Source of the DNA: Streptomyces echinatus
Lineage (GTDB): Bacteria; Actinomycetota; Actinomycetes; Streptomycetales; Streptomycetaceae
DNA: 64,000 nucleotides
Direction: 5' to 3'
Assembly (NCBI RefSeq): GCF_014203595.1
Contig: NZ_JACHJK010000001.1
Coordinates: forward strand, 126,582-190,581
Shown: positions 8,591-19,139 of the stretch, piece after piece
Numbering within the stretch: the first letter of the stretch is position 1
How the letters are laid out: every line of letters starts with the position of its first letter
Notes under the pieces: generated by a model
What the model was told of the DNA's origin: nothing
The model's database searches: none
Seen by the model: the letters and a program-made list of their open reading frames with translations, nothing else
Translations under genes and position numbers: made by a program

Positions 8591-8625
8591 CCCCCCAGTG
8601 CCGAACGCCTGGGGGAACCCCCAGG
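8591..8625 (+). promoter_or_regulatory. Mutually exclusive hairpins between leader peptide and cysO
   Basis: CCTGGGGG (8608-8615) can pair either with CCCCCAG upstream (8592-8598) or with CCCCCAGG downstream (8618-8625). Only one stem can form at a time, as in attenuators. It begins 36 bases after the leader stop. Similar GGGGG/CCCCC palindromes are dispersed in Streptomyces genomes, so it could instead be a passive repeat. Confidence 0.45.
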
Positions 8626-8670
8626 CACGCACACCGAATCGACGAACCCTTCCGACAGGAGCCCGCAACC

Positions 8671-8949
8671 ATGGCCATCGAGGTCCGTATCCCGACCATC
8701 CTCCGCACGTACACCGACGGTCAGAAGGCGGTGGAGGGCAGCGGGAACACCCTCGCCGAGCTGTTCACCGACCTGGAGACCCGGCACGCGGGCATCCAGG
8801 CCCGCATCGTGGACGGCGACCAGCTGCGCCGCTTCGTCAACGTCTACCTCAACGACGAGGACGTCCGCTTCCTGGACGGCATCAACACCAAGCTGTCCGA
8901 CGGCGACAGCGTGACGATCCTGCCGGCCGTGGCCGGCGGCATGCGCTGA
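8671..8949 (+). CDS. cysO: Sulfur-carrier protein CysO (ThiS/MoaD fold)
   Basis: A 92-residue ubiquitin-like protein whose C-terminal Gly is thiocarboxylated and supplies sulfide to CysM for cysteine synthesis. The ThiS/MoaD pattern is clear: IRxP-type N-terminal strand (EVRIPTILRTYT), NVYLNDEDVRFLDGINTKL and a C-terminal LPAVAGG. Unlike the mycobacterial protein it does not end at Gly-Gly: Met91-Arg92 follow Gly90, so it must be trimmed before activation. The ATG follows GACAGGAGCC. cysM starts 17 bases downstream, surely in the same operon. Confidence 0.9.
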   Translation: MAIEVRIPTILRTYTDGQKAVEGSGNTLAELFTDLETRHAGIQARIVDGDQLRRFVNVYLNDEDVRFLDGINTKLSDGDSVTILPAVAGGMR

Positions 8950-8960
8950 TCGGCCGCTGA

Positions 8961-9917
<957 letters not shown>

Positions 9918-10039
9918 GGGCTCTCGTTCGGATCATGCCGGGCTCGTGGGCGGGGGATCCGATCGCGGCGGTGGTACGTCACATCTGCACCAGGCCGCCG
10001 GGCCGACCCGGCGGCAGACGGCAGAAAGGCGGACCCCCC

Positions 10040-10486
10040 ATGCGCCGTACGACGCCCCTCGCCCTCACGGCGGCAGCGCTGCTCCTCGCGGGCTGCGGCT
10101 CCCAGGAGGACACCGGGAGCAGCGGCAAGGCGTCGGAGCCGCCGTCCCCCACCCGGTCCTCCGCCGGCTGCGCCGCCCAGGCGGAGCTGAAGGCCGCCGA
10201 CCACGGCCGTACCGTCTGCGTGACCAAGGGCGGCGAGATCCGGCTCACCCTGGACGGCACCAAGGCCCGCCCCTGGAAGCCGGTCACCGCGAGCGGCACG
10301 GCACTGAAGGCCATCAACACGGGCTTCGTGCTCCAGCCGGGTGACGCCACGGCCGCCTACCAGGCGGTGGCCGCCGGCACCGTGAAGCTCGCGTCGTCCC
10401 GCCCGATGTGCGCCCAGCCCACCGCCCCGGGCCAGGTGTCCTGCGAGGGCATCGAGGAGTGGACGGTCACCGTCCGCGTGAGCTGA
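10040..10486 (+). CDS. Small putative lipoprotein
   Basis: A 148-residue exported protein with a lipobox: MRRTTPLALTAAALLLAGC, acylated Cys at residue 19, followed by a Ser/Pro-rich linker and a small domain with four Cys (SAGCAAQAEL, RTVCVTKG, RPMCAQP, VSCEG) that could form two disulfides. No named domain recognised. AGAAAGGCGGA is the ribosome site. The 120-base gap after cysM makes separate transcription likely. Function unknown. Confidence 0.75.
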   Translation: MRRTTPLALTAAALLLAGCGSQEDTGSSGKASEPPSPTRSSAGCAAQAELKAADHGRTVCVTKGGEIRLTLDGTKARPWKPVTASGTALKAINTGFVLQPGDATAAYQAVAAGTVKLASSRPMCAQPTAPGQVSCEGIEEWTVTVRVS

Positions 10487-10493
10487 CCCGCTT

Positions 10494-10952
10494 CTAGCCG
10501 GCCAGGTGGCGCACCTGGTCCCACAGGACCGGGTCGACCACGCCCACCCGGCGCCGGAAGCCGTCCACCGGCACCTCGCGCAGCTCGTCGGTCTCCAGGA
10601 AGCTGGGCCGTCCCTGGGCGTCGCCGACCGCGCCGGGCGGCAGCGGGATCACCCCGCTGCGTTCGTCGTGGTACTTGCTGGTGATCTTCGCGACCGTCGC
10701 CCGGTCACCCCGCACGGCCAGCACCAGACAGGGCCGGTCCTTCACCCCGGTCCGGTCCTCGTACGGGACGTTCGCCCACCAGATGTCCCCGGGGGACGGC
10801 CGCTGCCCGTGCGCCCCGCGGGTGCCCGCCCGGCCCGGCGGCCTCAGACGCCGTCCGGCGGGCCGGCGGCCGCGGCCCCAGCCGTCGACGAGCGTGGCGA
10901 CCAGCGCGAGCAGCACCACCGCGGCGAGCGCCAGCCACCATGACGTGTCCAT
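10494..10952 (-). CDS. PemK/MazF-fold protein with an N-terminal membrane anchor
   Basis: The C-terminal hundred residues follow the PemK/MazF barrel pattern: PSPGDIWWANVPYEDRTGVKDRPCLVLAV with the typical RPxLVL strand (written here as KDRPCLVLAV), then VAKITSKYHDER and PLPPGA. Residues 3-24 (SWWLALAAVVLLALVATLVDGW) are one transmembrane segment with a basic flank, so the domain faces the cytoplasm at the membrane. No antitoxin gene is next to it on either side; the neighbours are a convergent lipoprotein gene and a divergent MBL gene. It may therefore not be a classical toxin. Ends 8 bases from the lipoprotein stop. Confidence 0.72.
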   Translation of the reverse strand: MDTSWWLALAAVVLLALVATLVDGWGRGRRPAGRRLRPPGRAGTRGAHGQRPSPGDIWWANVPYEDRTGVKDRPCLVLAVRGDRATVAKITSKYHDERSGVIPLPPGAVGDAQGRPSFLETDELREVPVDGFRRRVGVVDPVLWDQVRHLAG

Positions 10953-11190
10953 ACGACGACGTTACCGGCGCGCACCGAACATCGCGCGCGCTCTTCCGAT
11001 GCTTGTGCGCCCCTGGTCCAGCCGAACCGGTGACAGCACAGGTGAGTTCGCCCACAACGGCCCCTGGCGGAGGAGCGACCCGCCCTTTTGCGCCTTACGC
11101 TCGACGAACCGCACGACCCCCGACAGCCCCCACCCCCGAGTGGTCCCCTGTCCCGCCCACCGATGTCCCGCCAACGGAGGTTTCTGCTTC

Positions 11191-11943
11191 ATGAAGCTCA
11201 CCGTCGTCGGCTGCTCGGGGTCGTTCCCGTCCGCGGAATCGGCCTGTTCGAGCTACCTCGTCGAGGCCGACGGCTTCCGGCTGCTCCTCGACATGGGCAA
11301 CGGCGCCCTTGGCGAGCTGCAGCGCCACTGCGGTCTCTACGACCTCGACGCGATCTTCCTCAGCCATCTGCACGCCGATCACTGCATCGACATGTGCGCG
11401 TACTTCGTGGCGCGCTACTACCGCCATGACGGCGGCCGGTGCGCCCCCCTCCCGGTCTACGGCCCCGAAGGCACCGAACACCGCCTGACCACGGCCTACG
11501 CGGACACCCCCTCAGCCTCCTCCATGAGCGAGGTCTTCGACTTCCACACGGTCAAGCCGTCCACGTTCGAGATCGGCCCGTTCACCGTGCACACCGAGCG
11601 GGTCCGTCATCCGGTGGAGGCCTACGGCATCCGTATCGAGCACGGCGGGAAGTCCCTGACGTACTCCGGGGACACGGGCGTCACCGAGGCGCTGGACGAG
11701 CTGGCCCGGGACACCGACCTCTTCCTGTGCGAGGCCGCGTTCACGCACGGCAAGGAGAGCATTCCCGACCTGCACCTCAACGGTCGCGAGGCGGGCGAGA
11801 CGGCGGCCCGCGCGGGCGCCCGCCGGCTCCTCCTCACCCACATCCCGCCGTGGACGGACCCCCAGACCAACCTGCGGGACGCCCGCGAGGTGTTCGCCGG
11901 GCCGGCGGAGCTGGCCGTGCCGCGGGCCGCGTACGAGATCTGA
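11191..11943 (+). CDS. MBL-fold metal-dependent hydrolase, probable cyclic-nucleotide phosphodiesterase type
   Basis: A 250-residue metallo-beta-lactamase-fold enzyme. The metal site reads SHLHADHCID (His59, His61, Asp63, His64), with the later ligands in TYSGDTG and LLTHIPPW. The N-terminus MKLTVVGCSGSFPS is typical of the RNase Z/phosphodiesterase branch. Its place between cysM and rph mirrors Rv1339 of Mycobacterium tuberculosis, reported as an atypical cAMP phosphodiesterase; this makes a similar role the best guess, by synteny rather than proof. AACGGAGG precedes the ATG by 9 bases. Confidence 0.8.
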   Translation: MKLTVVGCSGSFPSAESACSSYLVEADGFRLLLDMGNGALGELQRHCGLYDLDAIFLSHLHADHCIDMCAYFVARYYRHDGGRCAPLPVYGPEGTEHRLTTAYADTPSASSMSEVFDFHTVKPSTFEIGPFTVHTERVRHPVEAYGIRIEHGGKSLTYSGDTGVTEALDELARDTDLFLCEAAFTHGKESIPDLHLNGREAGETAARAGARRLLLTHIPPWTDPQTNLRDAREVFAGPAELAVPRAAYEI

Positions 11944-11964
11944 GCCCGCGCCCCCTCCGGACGC

Positions 11965-12003
11965 CGAAGGCCCCCGCAACCTTCCTGGTTCCGGGGGCCT
12001 TCG
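11965..12003. terminator. Terminator between the convergent MBL gene and nagE2
   Basis: CGAAGGCCCCCG pairs with CGGGGGCCTTCG, and an inner AACC/GGTT extends the stem. It lies between two converging stop codons and can serve both strands. Confidence 0.8.
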
Positions 12004-12020
12004 TCCGTTGCCGGGCCGGG

Positions 12021-13298
<1,278 letters not shown>

Positions 13299-13345
13299 CG
13301 GGCAGGGCGCCGCCCGGGAAGCAAGGAAGGGGACGGCAGCGTCTC

Positions 13346-13374
13346 TGGTCTACACCACCAGTGGTGTAGACCTG
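13346..13374 (-). promoter_or_regulatory. Double DasR-responsive element (dre) in the nagE2 promoter
   Basis: GGTCTACACCAC and GTGGTGTAGACC form a perfect 12-bp inverted repeat separated by CA. Each arm with its flank also matches the 16-base dre consensus (compare ACTGGTCTAGACCACT), so two overlapping sites occur. It lies 48 bases upstream of nagE2, where DasR would repress until glucosamine-6-phosphate binds. Confidence 0.8.
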
Positions 13375-13455
13375 TTGTAGCACGATGAACGCGGGATAAG
13401 GAACCCACGAATCCGCTACCGCGGCGCTACGCCTCGTACACATGCGCGCGGTGCC

Positions 13456-14766
13456 TCACCTCACGTTGTCCCGCTCCATCTCCTCCGCCAGCTCCCGCGG
13501 CTCCCGCCCCGGCGTCTTCAGGTCGAACCGGGTGATCGCGACGCGGAACACGACGTAGTACACGGCCGCGAAGCACAGACCGATCGGGATGATCGCCCAC
13601 GGTTTCGTCGCCAGGTTCCAGTTGATGACGTAGTCGATCAGGCCCGCGGAGAAGCTGAAGCCGTCGTGCACCCCGAGCGCCCAGGTCACCGCCATCGAGA
13701 CACCGGTCAGTACGGCGTGGACGGCGTACAGGGCGGGCGCGATGAACAGGAACGAGTACTCCAGCGGCTCGGTGATGCCCGTGACGAACGACGTCAGCGC
13801 GACCGACAGCATCAGCCCGCCGACCTCCTTGCGGCGCTCCGGCCGGGCGCAGTGCGTGATGGCCAGCGCGGCGGCCGGCAGCGCGAACATCATGATCGGG
13901 AAGAAGCCCGAGGTGAACTGGCCGGCGTCCGGGTCGCCCTGCAGGAACATGTTGATGTCGCCGTGCACCACCGTGCCGTCGGGCTTGACGTAGGTGCCGA
14001 ACTGGAACCAGATGGGCACGTTCAGGAACTGGTGCAGGCCCACCACCAGCAGCGCGCGGTTCGCGACCCCGAAGACGCCCGCGCCCCAGGAGCCCGCGTC
14101 CCGCAGCCACTGGCTGAAACTCTCCAGGGCGTCGCCGATCGGCGGCCAGACCCACAGGCACAGCACCGCGAACACGATGGCGACGAAGGACATGATGATC
14201 GGCACCAGCCGTCGGCCGTTGAAGAAGCCCAGCCAGTCCACCAGCCTGGTGCGGTGGTAGCGGGCCCAGAAGAAGGCCGTCAGCAGGCCCATGACGATGC
14301 CGCCGAACACGCCCGGGTTCTGGAACGCGAACGGTGTCACGGTGTCGGCGCCCGTCTCGACGACGACCTGGCAGCCGACGTCCCGCACGGACGTGGAGCC
14401 GCCCGGGCACCGCTCGGGGAACTGGTGCAGGACGGTGTAGTAGACGAGGAAGCCGGCCACCGCCGCGAGCGCGGTCGAGCCGTCCGACTTGCGGGCCATG
14501 CCGATCGCGACGCCCACGCAGAACAGCAGGGGCAGCCCGAGGGAGCCGTCGAGCAGCGCGCCGCCCGCGCCCTTCATCACCTTCGAGACATCGGTCCAGC
14601 CCAGGCCGTCGTCCCCGAAGACGTCGGGCTGGCCGAGCCGGTTGAGGATGCCCGCCGCCGGCAGCACCGCGATGGGGAGCTGAAGGCTCCGCCCCATCTT
14701 CTGCAGGCCCTGGAACAGCTGGTTCCAGCGGGCCCGGGCGGGGCTCGCCGCGCTCTCGGCGCTCAT
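13456..14766 (-). CDS. nagE1: PTS GlcNAc-family EIIC component, second paralogue
   Basis: A 436-residue EIIC membrane protein clearly paralogous to nagE2: LQKMGRSLQLPIAVLPAA, RKSDGSTALAAVAGFLVY, FFPIMMFALPAAALAITH and SFVTGITEPLEYSFLF align block by block. An insert around residues 120-150 contains three Cys (ERCPGGST, DVGCQVVV) that nagE2 lacks. It is divergent from the EIIB gene nagF and shares its promoter region with a dre site. In S. coelicolor the equivalent gene is not the main GlcNAc importer, so the real substrate may differ. Confidence 0.85.
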   Translation of the reverse strand: MSAESAASPARARWNQLFQGLQKMGRSLQLPIAVLPAAGILNRLGQPDVFGDDGLGWTDVSKVMKGAGGALLDGSLGLPLLFCVGVAIGMARKSDGSTALAAVAGFLVYYTVLHQFPERCPGGSTSVRDVGCQVVVETGADTVTPFAFQNPGVFGGIVMGLLTAFFWARYHRTRLVDWLGFFNGRRLVPIIMSFVAIVFAVLCLWVWPPIGDALESFSQWLRDAGSWGAGVFGVANRALLVVGLHQFLNVPIWFQFGTYVKPDGTVVHGDINMFLQGDPDAGQFTSGFFPIMMFALPAAALAITHCARPERRKEVGGLMLSVALTSFVTGITEPLEYSFLFIAPALYAVHAVLTGVSMAVTWALGVHDGFSFSAGLIDYVINWNLATKPWAIIPIGLCFAAVYYVVFRVAITRFDLKTPGREPRELAEEMERDNVR

Positions 14767-14819
14767 GGGCGTCCTTTCCGGGCCGCCCGACCGGGACGCG
14801 GTTTGGCGACCTTCCCCAC

Positions 14820-14835
14820 GGTGGTGTAGACCAGT
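14820..14835. promoter_or_regulatory. DasR-responsive element between nagE1 and nagF
   Basis: GGTGGTGTAGACCAGT contains the core TGGTGTAGACCA, one base from the perfect DasR palindrome. It lies 54 bases from the nagE1 start and about 120 bases from nagF, so one site could control both directions. Confidence 0.8.
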
Positions 14836-14953
14836 TGGCGGACGGTTCCGCTGTCGTGATCGCCATCATTCGGCACGGACGGCATGACCGCTCGCGAAGA
14901 TGGGCCAACTGTGGGTTACTGCGACTAAGCGGTTCGGAGCAGGGAGAAGGAAC

Positions 14954-15187
14954 ATGGCCAGCAAGGCTGAGAAGATCGTGGCCGGTCTCGGCGGCATCGA
15001 CAACATCGAGGAGATCGAGGGCTGCATCACGCGGCTGCGCACCGAGGTGTCCGACCCCGAGCTGGTCGACGAGACCGCGCTGAAGGCCGCCGGCGCCCAC
15101 GGCGTCGTCAAGATGGGCACCGCCATCCAGGTCGTCATCGGCACCGACGCCGACCCGATCGCCGCGGAGATCGAAGACATGATGTGA
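14954..15187 (+). CDS. nagF: PTS GlcNAc EIIB component
   Basis: A 77-residue single EIIB domain. Cys24 in [12 protein letters not shown] is the phosphorylated residue that passes phosphate from EIIA to the incoming sugar at the EIIC. Streptomyces encodes this domain separately, unlike the fused Bacillus or E. coli proteins, and it must serve both nagE EIIC proteins flanking it. AGGGAGAAGG is the ribosome site. A strong terminator follows. Confidence 0.92.
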   Translation: MASKAEKIVAGLGGIDNIEEIEGCITRLRTEVSDPELVDETALKAAGAHGVVKMGTAIQVVIGTDADPIAAEIEDMM

Positions 15188-15204
15188 GCCCCCGCGCTCA
15201 CGGC

Positions 15205-15237
15205 AAGGGGCTCCTCCCGACACGGGAGGAGCCCCTT
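15205..15237 (+). terminator. Terminator after nagF
   Basis: AAGGGGCTCCTCCC pairs perfectly with its reverse complement around GACAC, 17 bases after the stop and 27 bases before the rph start. The run TTCC follows. Confidence 0.85.
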
Positions 15238-15263
15238 CCGCATGTACGGCTAGGCTCCATGCC

Positions 15264-15998
15264 ATGTCTCGCATCGACGGCCGTACCCCCGAACAGCTCC
15301 GCCCGGTCACCATCGAACGCGGTTGGAGCAAGCACGCCGAGGGCTCCGTCCTCGTCTCCTTCGGCGACACCAAGGTGTTCTGCACCGCCTCCGTCACCGA
15401 GGGCGTCCCGCGCTGGCGCAAGGGCAGCGGCGAGGGCTGGGTCACCGCCGAGTACGCCATGCTGCCCCGCTCCACCAACACCCGCGGCGACCGCGAGTCC
15501 GTCAAGGGCAGGATCGGCGGCCGTACGCACGAGATCTCCCGGCTCATCGGCCGCTCCCTGCGCGCCGTCATCGACTACAAGGCGCTCGGCGAGAACACCA
15601 TCGTCCTCGACTGCGACGTCCTCCAGGCCGACGGCGGCACCCGCACCGCAGCGATCACCGGCGCCTACGTGGCGCTGGCCGACGCCATCGCCTGGGCCCA
15701 GGGCAGGAAGCTCGTCAAGGCCGGCCGGCAGCCGCTCACCGGTACCGTGAGCGCCGTCTCCGTCGGCATCGTCGGCGGCGTCCCGCTCCTCGACCTCTGC
15801 TACGAGGAGGACGTGCGCGCCGACACCGACATGAACGTCGTCTGCACCGGCGACGGCCGCTTCGTCGAGGTCCAGGGCACCGCCGAGGCCGAGCCGTTCG
15901 CCCGCGACGAGCTCAACTCCCTGCTCGACCTCGCCGTCGGCGGCTGCACCGAGCTGGCCACGATCCAGCAGGCGGCACTCGCCGCCACGACCGCGTAA
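15264..15998 (+). CDS. rph: Ribonuclease PH
   Basis: A 244-residue phosphorolytic 3'-5' exoribonuclease that trims tRNA 3' ends. Family hallmarks: [32 protein letters not shown] (phosphate-binding Arg and Thr), [37 protein letters not shown] and [11 protein letters not shown]. Full length for the family. In mycobacteria rph and rdgB are adjacent; here rdgB is 12 kb away, so the pair has been split by inserted genes. Confidence 0.95.
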   Translation: MSRIDGRTPEQLRPVTIERGWSKHAEGSVLVSFGDTKVFCTASVTEGVPRWRKGSGEGWVTAEYAMLPRSTNTRGDRESVKGRIGGRTHEISRLIGRSLRAVIDYKALGENTIVLDCDVLQADGGTRTAAITGAYVALADAIAWAQGRKLVKAGRQPLTGTVSAVSVGIVGGVPLLDLCYEEDVRADTDMNVVCTGDGRFVEVQGTAEAEPFARDELNSLLDLAVGGCTELATIQQAALAATTA

Positions 15999-16111
15999 AG
16001 AATTCCTCAAGGCGGGGGCAACCCACCGGGCCCCGCCGACGTCCCTCTGGGTACGGGCGCACGGCCCATCCGCGTGCGCCCGGTCAGTCGTCCCAGGGGA
16101 GGGAATCCACG

Positions 16112-16519
16112 ATGTCCGCCAGCCGCCGCGCACGCCGGGGCCGGGCCACCGCCATCGCCGCCGCCGTGGCCGTCGCCGTACTCACCACCGGCCTGACCAC
16201 CGGCTGCGACGCCGTGAACAAGGCGCTGGACTGCGTACAGACCGCCGACACCATCGCCGACAGCGTCACCGACCTCCAGCAGGCCGTGGAGAACGCCGCG
16301 AACGACCCCGCCCAGGCCGACGCCTCCCTCGACTCCATCGAGAAGAACCTGCGCACGATCGGCGACAAGACGGACGACACCGACGTCAACAAGGCCGTGG
16401 ACGAACTGAACCAGGCCGTGGACAACGTCCGCACGGCGATCAAGAACGGCGACAGCACCCCCGACGTCGGGCCGGTCACCTCCGCGGCGGGCGAACTGAC
16501 CAAGGTGTGCACGTCGTAG
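16112..16519 (+). CDS. Putative secreted lipoprotein with a helical domain
   Basis: A 135-residue protein. The N-terminus (RRARRGRATAIAAAVAVAVL, then TTGLTTGCDAVNKAL) is a signal peptide ending in a TGC lipobox with Cys at about residue 32. The mature part is Gln/Asp/Asn-rich and predicted all-helical, with heptad-like spacing (DSVTDLQQAVENAAND, VNKAVDELNQAVDNVRTAI) and two further Cys that could bridge start and end. AGGGGAGGG precedes the ATG. It is probably a separate transcript behind rph. Function unknown. Confidence 0.72.
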   Translation: MSASRRARRGRATAIAAAVAVAVLTTGLTTGCDAVNKALDCVQTADTIADSVTDLQQAVENAANDPAQADASLDSIEKNLRTIGDKTDDTDVNKAVDELNQAVDNVRTAIKNGDSTPDVGPVTSAAGELTKVCTS

Positions 16520-16618
16520 CGGACCCCGCCCCTGGCGGGGGAGCGGGCAACCGCCCGACCGGCCGCGGCCGCCCACGGCGCCGTCAGGAGCCCTGTCCCG
16601 CTCCTCCGGGCGCGCCCG

Positions 16619-17317
16619 TCACGACTCGTCCCGCCACCGCTCCCCGCGCTCCAGCTTCTCCAGCCGGCGCTGCTCCCGCAGCCGCCGGCGTTCGGCGCGA
16701 GGGAGCTTACGGGCCACGCCCACGCCGCCCCAGAAGGCGAAGCCGCTGATGACCACCCGCGGGGCACCCGGGTCGACGGGGCCGTCGTCCCTCGGATGCT
16801 CGAAGCCGCCCATGACCCCGACCCCGCGGACGACCACCTCCACCCCCGGCTCCACGATCACCTGCACCCCGCCCATGACCGCCACGCAGTGGATCTCGAC
16901 CTCCCGGTCCGCGAAGTCCGCCTCCCGCAGGTCGATCTCACCGCCGCCCATGAACGTGAAGCAGGAGAACCGCTTGGGCACCGTCCAGCGGCCCTTGCGC
17001 TCGAACCCCGACAGCACCGCGACCCCACTTGTCGAGGAACCCCCGCCCCCGACGATCCGCGAGGCCCAGCCCCCGCTCTCCACCGGCACCTTGGTGAAGG
17101 AGACCGGCACCGGCGGCGCCACCGCCCCGGCCGCCGGCAGATCACGGGTCAGCGGCGCCAACTCGCCGTACGTCCGCGCCCGGTAGGCCGACTCCAGCCG
17201 CTCCTCGAACTCCTCCATGTCCAGCCGGCCCTCGGCCAGGGCGTCCCGCAGAATCTCGGCGACCCGATCCCGGTCGGCGTCGGACGCCCGGAGGTCCAAG
17301 GCTGCGTCGTCGCTCAT
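16619..17317 (-). CDS. DUF1707 domain protein
   Basis: Residues 8-58 are a DUF1707 domain (LRASDADRDRVAEILRDALA, EGRLDMEEFEERLESAYRAR), a short helical module common at the N-terminus of actinobacterial cell-envelope regulators. The C-terminal half holds LiaF-like beta repeats (FMGGGEIDLREADF, AVMGGVQVIVEPGVEVVV, GVMGGFEHP, FAFWGGVGV) and ends in a basic Arg/Glu-rich helix. No membrane segment, so it is cytoplasmic or peripheral. It follows the ABC genes after only 9 bases and may be part of that operon. Confidence 0.82.
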   Translation of the reverse strand: MSDDAALDLRASDADRDRVAEILRDALAEGRLDMEEFEERLESAYRARTYGELAPLTRDLPAAGAVAPPVPVSFTKVPVESGGWASRIVGGGGSSTSGVAVLSGFERKGRWTVPKRFSCFTFMGGGEIDLREADFADREVEIHCVAVMGGVQVIVEPGVEVVVRGVGVMGGFEHPRDDGPVDPGAPRVVISGFAFWGGVGVARKLPRAERRRLREQRRLEKLERGERWRDES

Positions 17318-17326
17318 GACAGCAGC

Positions 17327-18289
17327 CTACGAGACCGCCTTCTCCGCGTACATCCTGGCGATGACGGCCTCGATGTCCGGCTCCCGCACCGACAGATCCA
17401 CCAGCGGATACCGCTCCGCCAGATACGCCACCACCGGCGCCGCCGACTGCCCCGCCGGGAACGCCAGCCACTGCCGCGGCCCCTCCACCCGCACCACCCG
17501 CGCCGCCGGCACCTCCACCGGCGGCAACTCCCGCTCCAGGTCCACCACCAGCGTCCGCTCGCTCTCCCCGGCCTCGTGCAGCCCCGCCAGCCGGCCGTCG
17601 TACACCAGCCGCCCGTGGTCGATCACCATCACCCGCGAGCACAACTGCTCGATGTCCTGCAGGTCGTGCGTGGTCAGCAGCACCGTCGTACCCCGCTCGG
17701 CGTTCACCTCCCGCAGGAACCCCCGCACCTTGGCCTTCGACACGACATCCAGGCCGATCGTCGGCTCGTCCAGGTACAGCACGTCCGGATCGTGCAGCAG
17801 CGCCGCCGCGATGTCCCCCCGCATCCGCTGCCCCAGCGACAGCTGCCGCACCGGCACGTCCAACAGGTCGCCCAGCTCCAGCAGTTCCACCATGCGGTCC
17901 AGGTTCTCCCGGTAACGGGCGTCCGGAATCCGGTACATGCGGTGCGCCAGCCGGTACGAGTCGATCAGCGGCAGATCCCACCACAGCGTGGTCCGCTGAC
18001 CGAACACCACCCCGATCCGGTGTGCCAGCCGCGCCCGCTCCCGCGCCGGATCGATACCCGCCACCCGCAGCCGCCCGCCGCTCGGCGTCAGGATCCCGGT
18101 CAGCATCTTGATCGTGGTCGACTTCCCGGCACCGTTCGGCCCGATGTACCCGACCATCTCCCCACGCGCCACGGTGAACGAGAGCGAGTCCACCGCCCGC
18201 ACCTCGCGCCGCTCCCGCCTGAGGAACCCGGTCCTCCTGCGCACCTCGAAGACCTTCTCGACCCTCTCCAGTGCGATGAACTCATCCAC
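17327..18289 (-). CDS. ABC-2 type exporter, ATP-binding subunit
   Basis: A 320-residue NatA/YxlF-like ATPase: Walker A GPNGAGKST (Lys56), Q-loop around VVFGQRT, signature LSLGQRMRGD and Walker B VLYLDEPTIGLD. I start at GTG (VDEFIALERVEKVF) with AGGGAG five bases upstream; the longer open frame would overlap the permease gene. The C-terminal 80 residues, beyond the nucleotide-binding domain, are found in the branch paired with two DUF990-type permeases, as here. The three genes are nearly contiguous (1 base, then an 8-base overlap). Substrate unknown. Confidence 0.88.
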   Translation of the reverse strand: MDEFIALERVEKVFEVRRRTGFLRRERREVRAVDSLSFTVARGEMVGYIGPNGAGKSTTIKMLTGILTPSGGRLRVAGIDPARERARLAHRIGVVFGQRTTLWWDLPLIDSYRLAHRMYRIPDARYRENLDRMVELLELGDLLDVPVRQLSLGQRMRGDIAAALLHDPDVLYLDEPTIGLDVVSKAKVRGFLREVNAERGTTVLLTTHDLQDIEQLCSRVMVIDHGRLVYDGRLAGLHEAGESERTLVVDLERELPPVEVPAARVVRVEGPRQWLAFPAGQSAAPVVAYLAERYPLVDLSVREPDIEAVIARMYAEKAVS

Positions 18290-18290
18290 G

Positions 18291-19139
18291 CTAACTCCCT
18301 GTGCTGCGGTACGAACGAAGTCCCGCCCGCCAGGCCAGCCCCGCCAGCGCACCACACCCCACCGCCACCAGCGGCGGAGCCCACGCCAGCCACAACGGCA
18401 GCCCCAGCGGGTACGGCCGCCCCAGCACATACGTGGCGGGCAGCCAGTTCACGAAGGCCAGCGGCAGCACGAAGGTCACCCCGCGCACCAGCTCCTTCGC
18501 GAACACCGTCGGCGGATACTGCAACAGCGTCGTACCGCCGTAGGTGAAGGCGTTCTGCACCTCCGAGGCGTCCTGCGCCACGAACTGGAACGCCGCCCCG
18601 GCCACGAACACCGCGCAGAAGATCCCGCAGCCGCTCACCACCATCACCGGCATCAGCAGCAGCCGGTCCGCCGTCCAGTCGATGTCCACCCGGGTCAGCG
18701 ACCAGCCCAGCACCAGCGCCCCCTGCGTCACCCGGCCCAGCCGCCGCAGGGCGAACCGGTCGGCCGCCACCTGCGCCAGCACCGGCGCCGGCCGCACCAG
18801 CAGCGTGTCCAGCGTGCCGTCGCGCACCCGCCGCCCCAGCCGGTCCATCGACCCGATCAGCAGATCCGCCGCCCCGAAGGAGACCGCGGACAGCCCGTAC
18901 AGGAAGGCCACTTCGGGCAGCGGATAACCGCCCAGCGCGTCCACCCGGGAGAACATCAGCATGATCGCCACGAAGTCGAGGAACGTCGCCGCGAAGTTCC
19001 CGAACGTGGTCATCGCGAAGGACGCGCGATAGGCCATCGTGGACCGCACCCACATCGCCGCGACCAGCCGGTACGCCCGCACCCCCTCGGCCAGCCGGCC
19101 CCTCCGCGTCCACGGCGCCACCGGGCTCCCCTCAGCCAC
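18291..19139 (-). CDS. ABC-2 family exporter permease (second subunit)
   Basis: A 282-residue membrane protein with six hydrophobic segments, for example FAATFLDFVAIMLMFSRV and LLLMPVMVVSGCGIFCAVFV. The cytoplasmic loop RRVRDGTLDTLLVRPAP is the coupling signature of ABC-2 permeases in this family. The start GTG overlaps the end of the first permease by 8 bases, which implies translational coupling. It pairs with the gene upstream to form a heterodimeric pore driven by the ATPase downstream. Confidence 0.85.
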   Translation of the reverse strand: MAEGSPVAPWTRRGRLAEGVRAYRLVAAMWVRSTMAYRASFAMTTFGNFAATFLDFVAIMLMFSRVDALGGYPLPEVAFLYGLSAVSFGAADLLIGSMDRLGRRVRDGTLDTLLVRPAPVLAQVAADRFALRRLGRVTQGALVLGWSLTRVDIDWTADRLLLMPVMVVSGCGIFCAVFVAGAAFQFVAQDASEVQNAFTYGGTTLLQYPPTVFAKELVRGVTFVLPLAFVNWLPATYVLGRPYPLGLPLWLAWAPPLVAVGCGALAGLAWRAGLRSYRSTGS

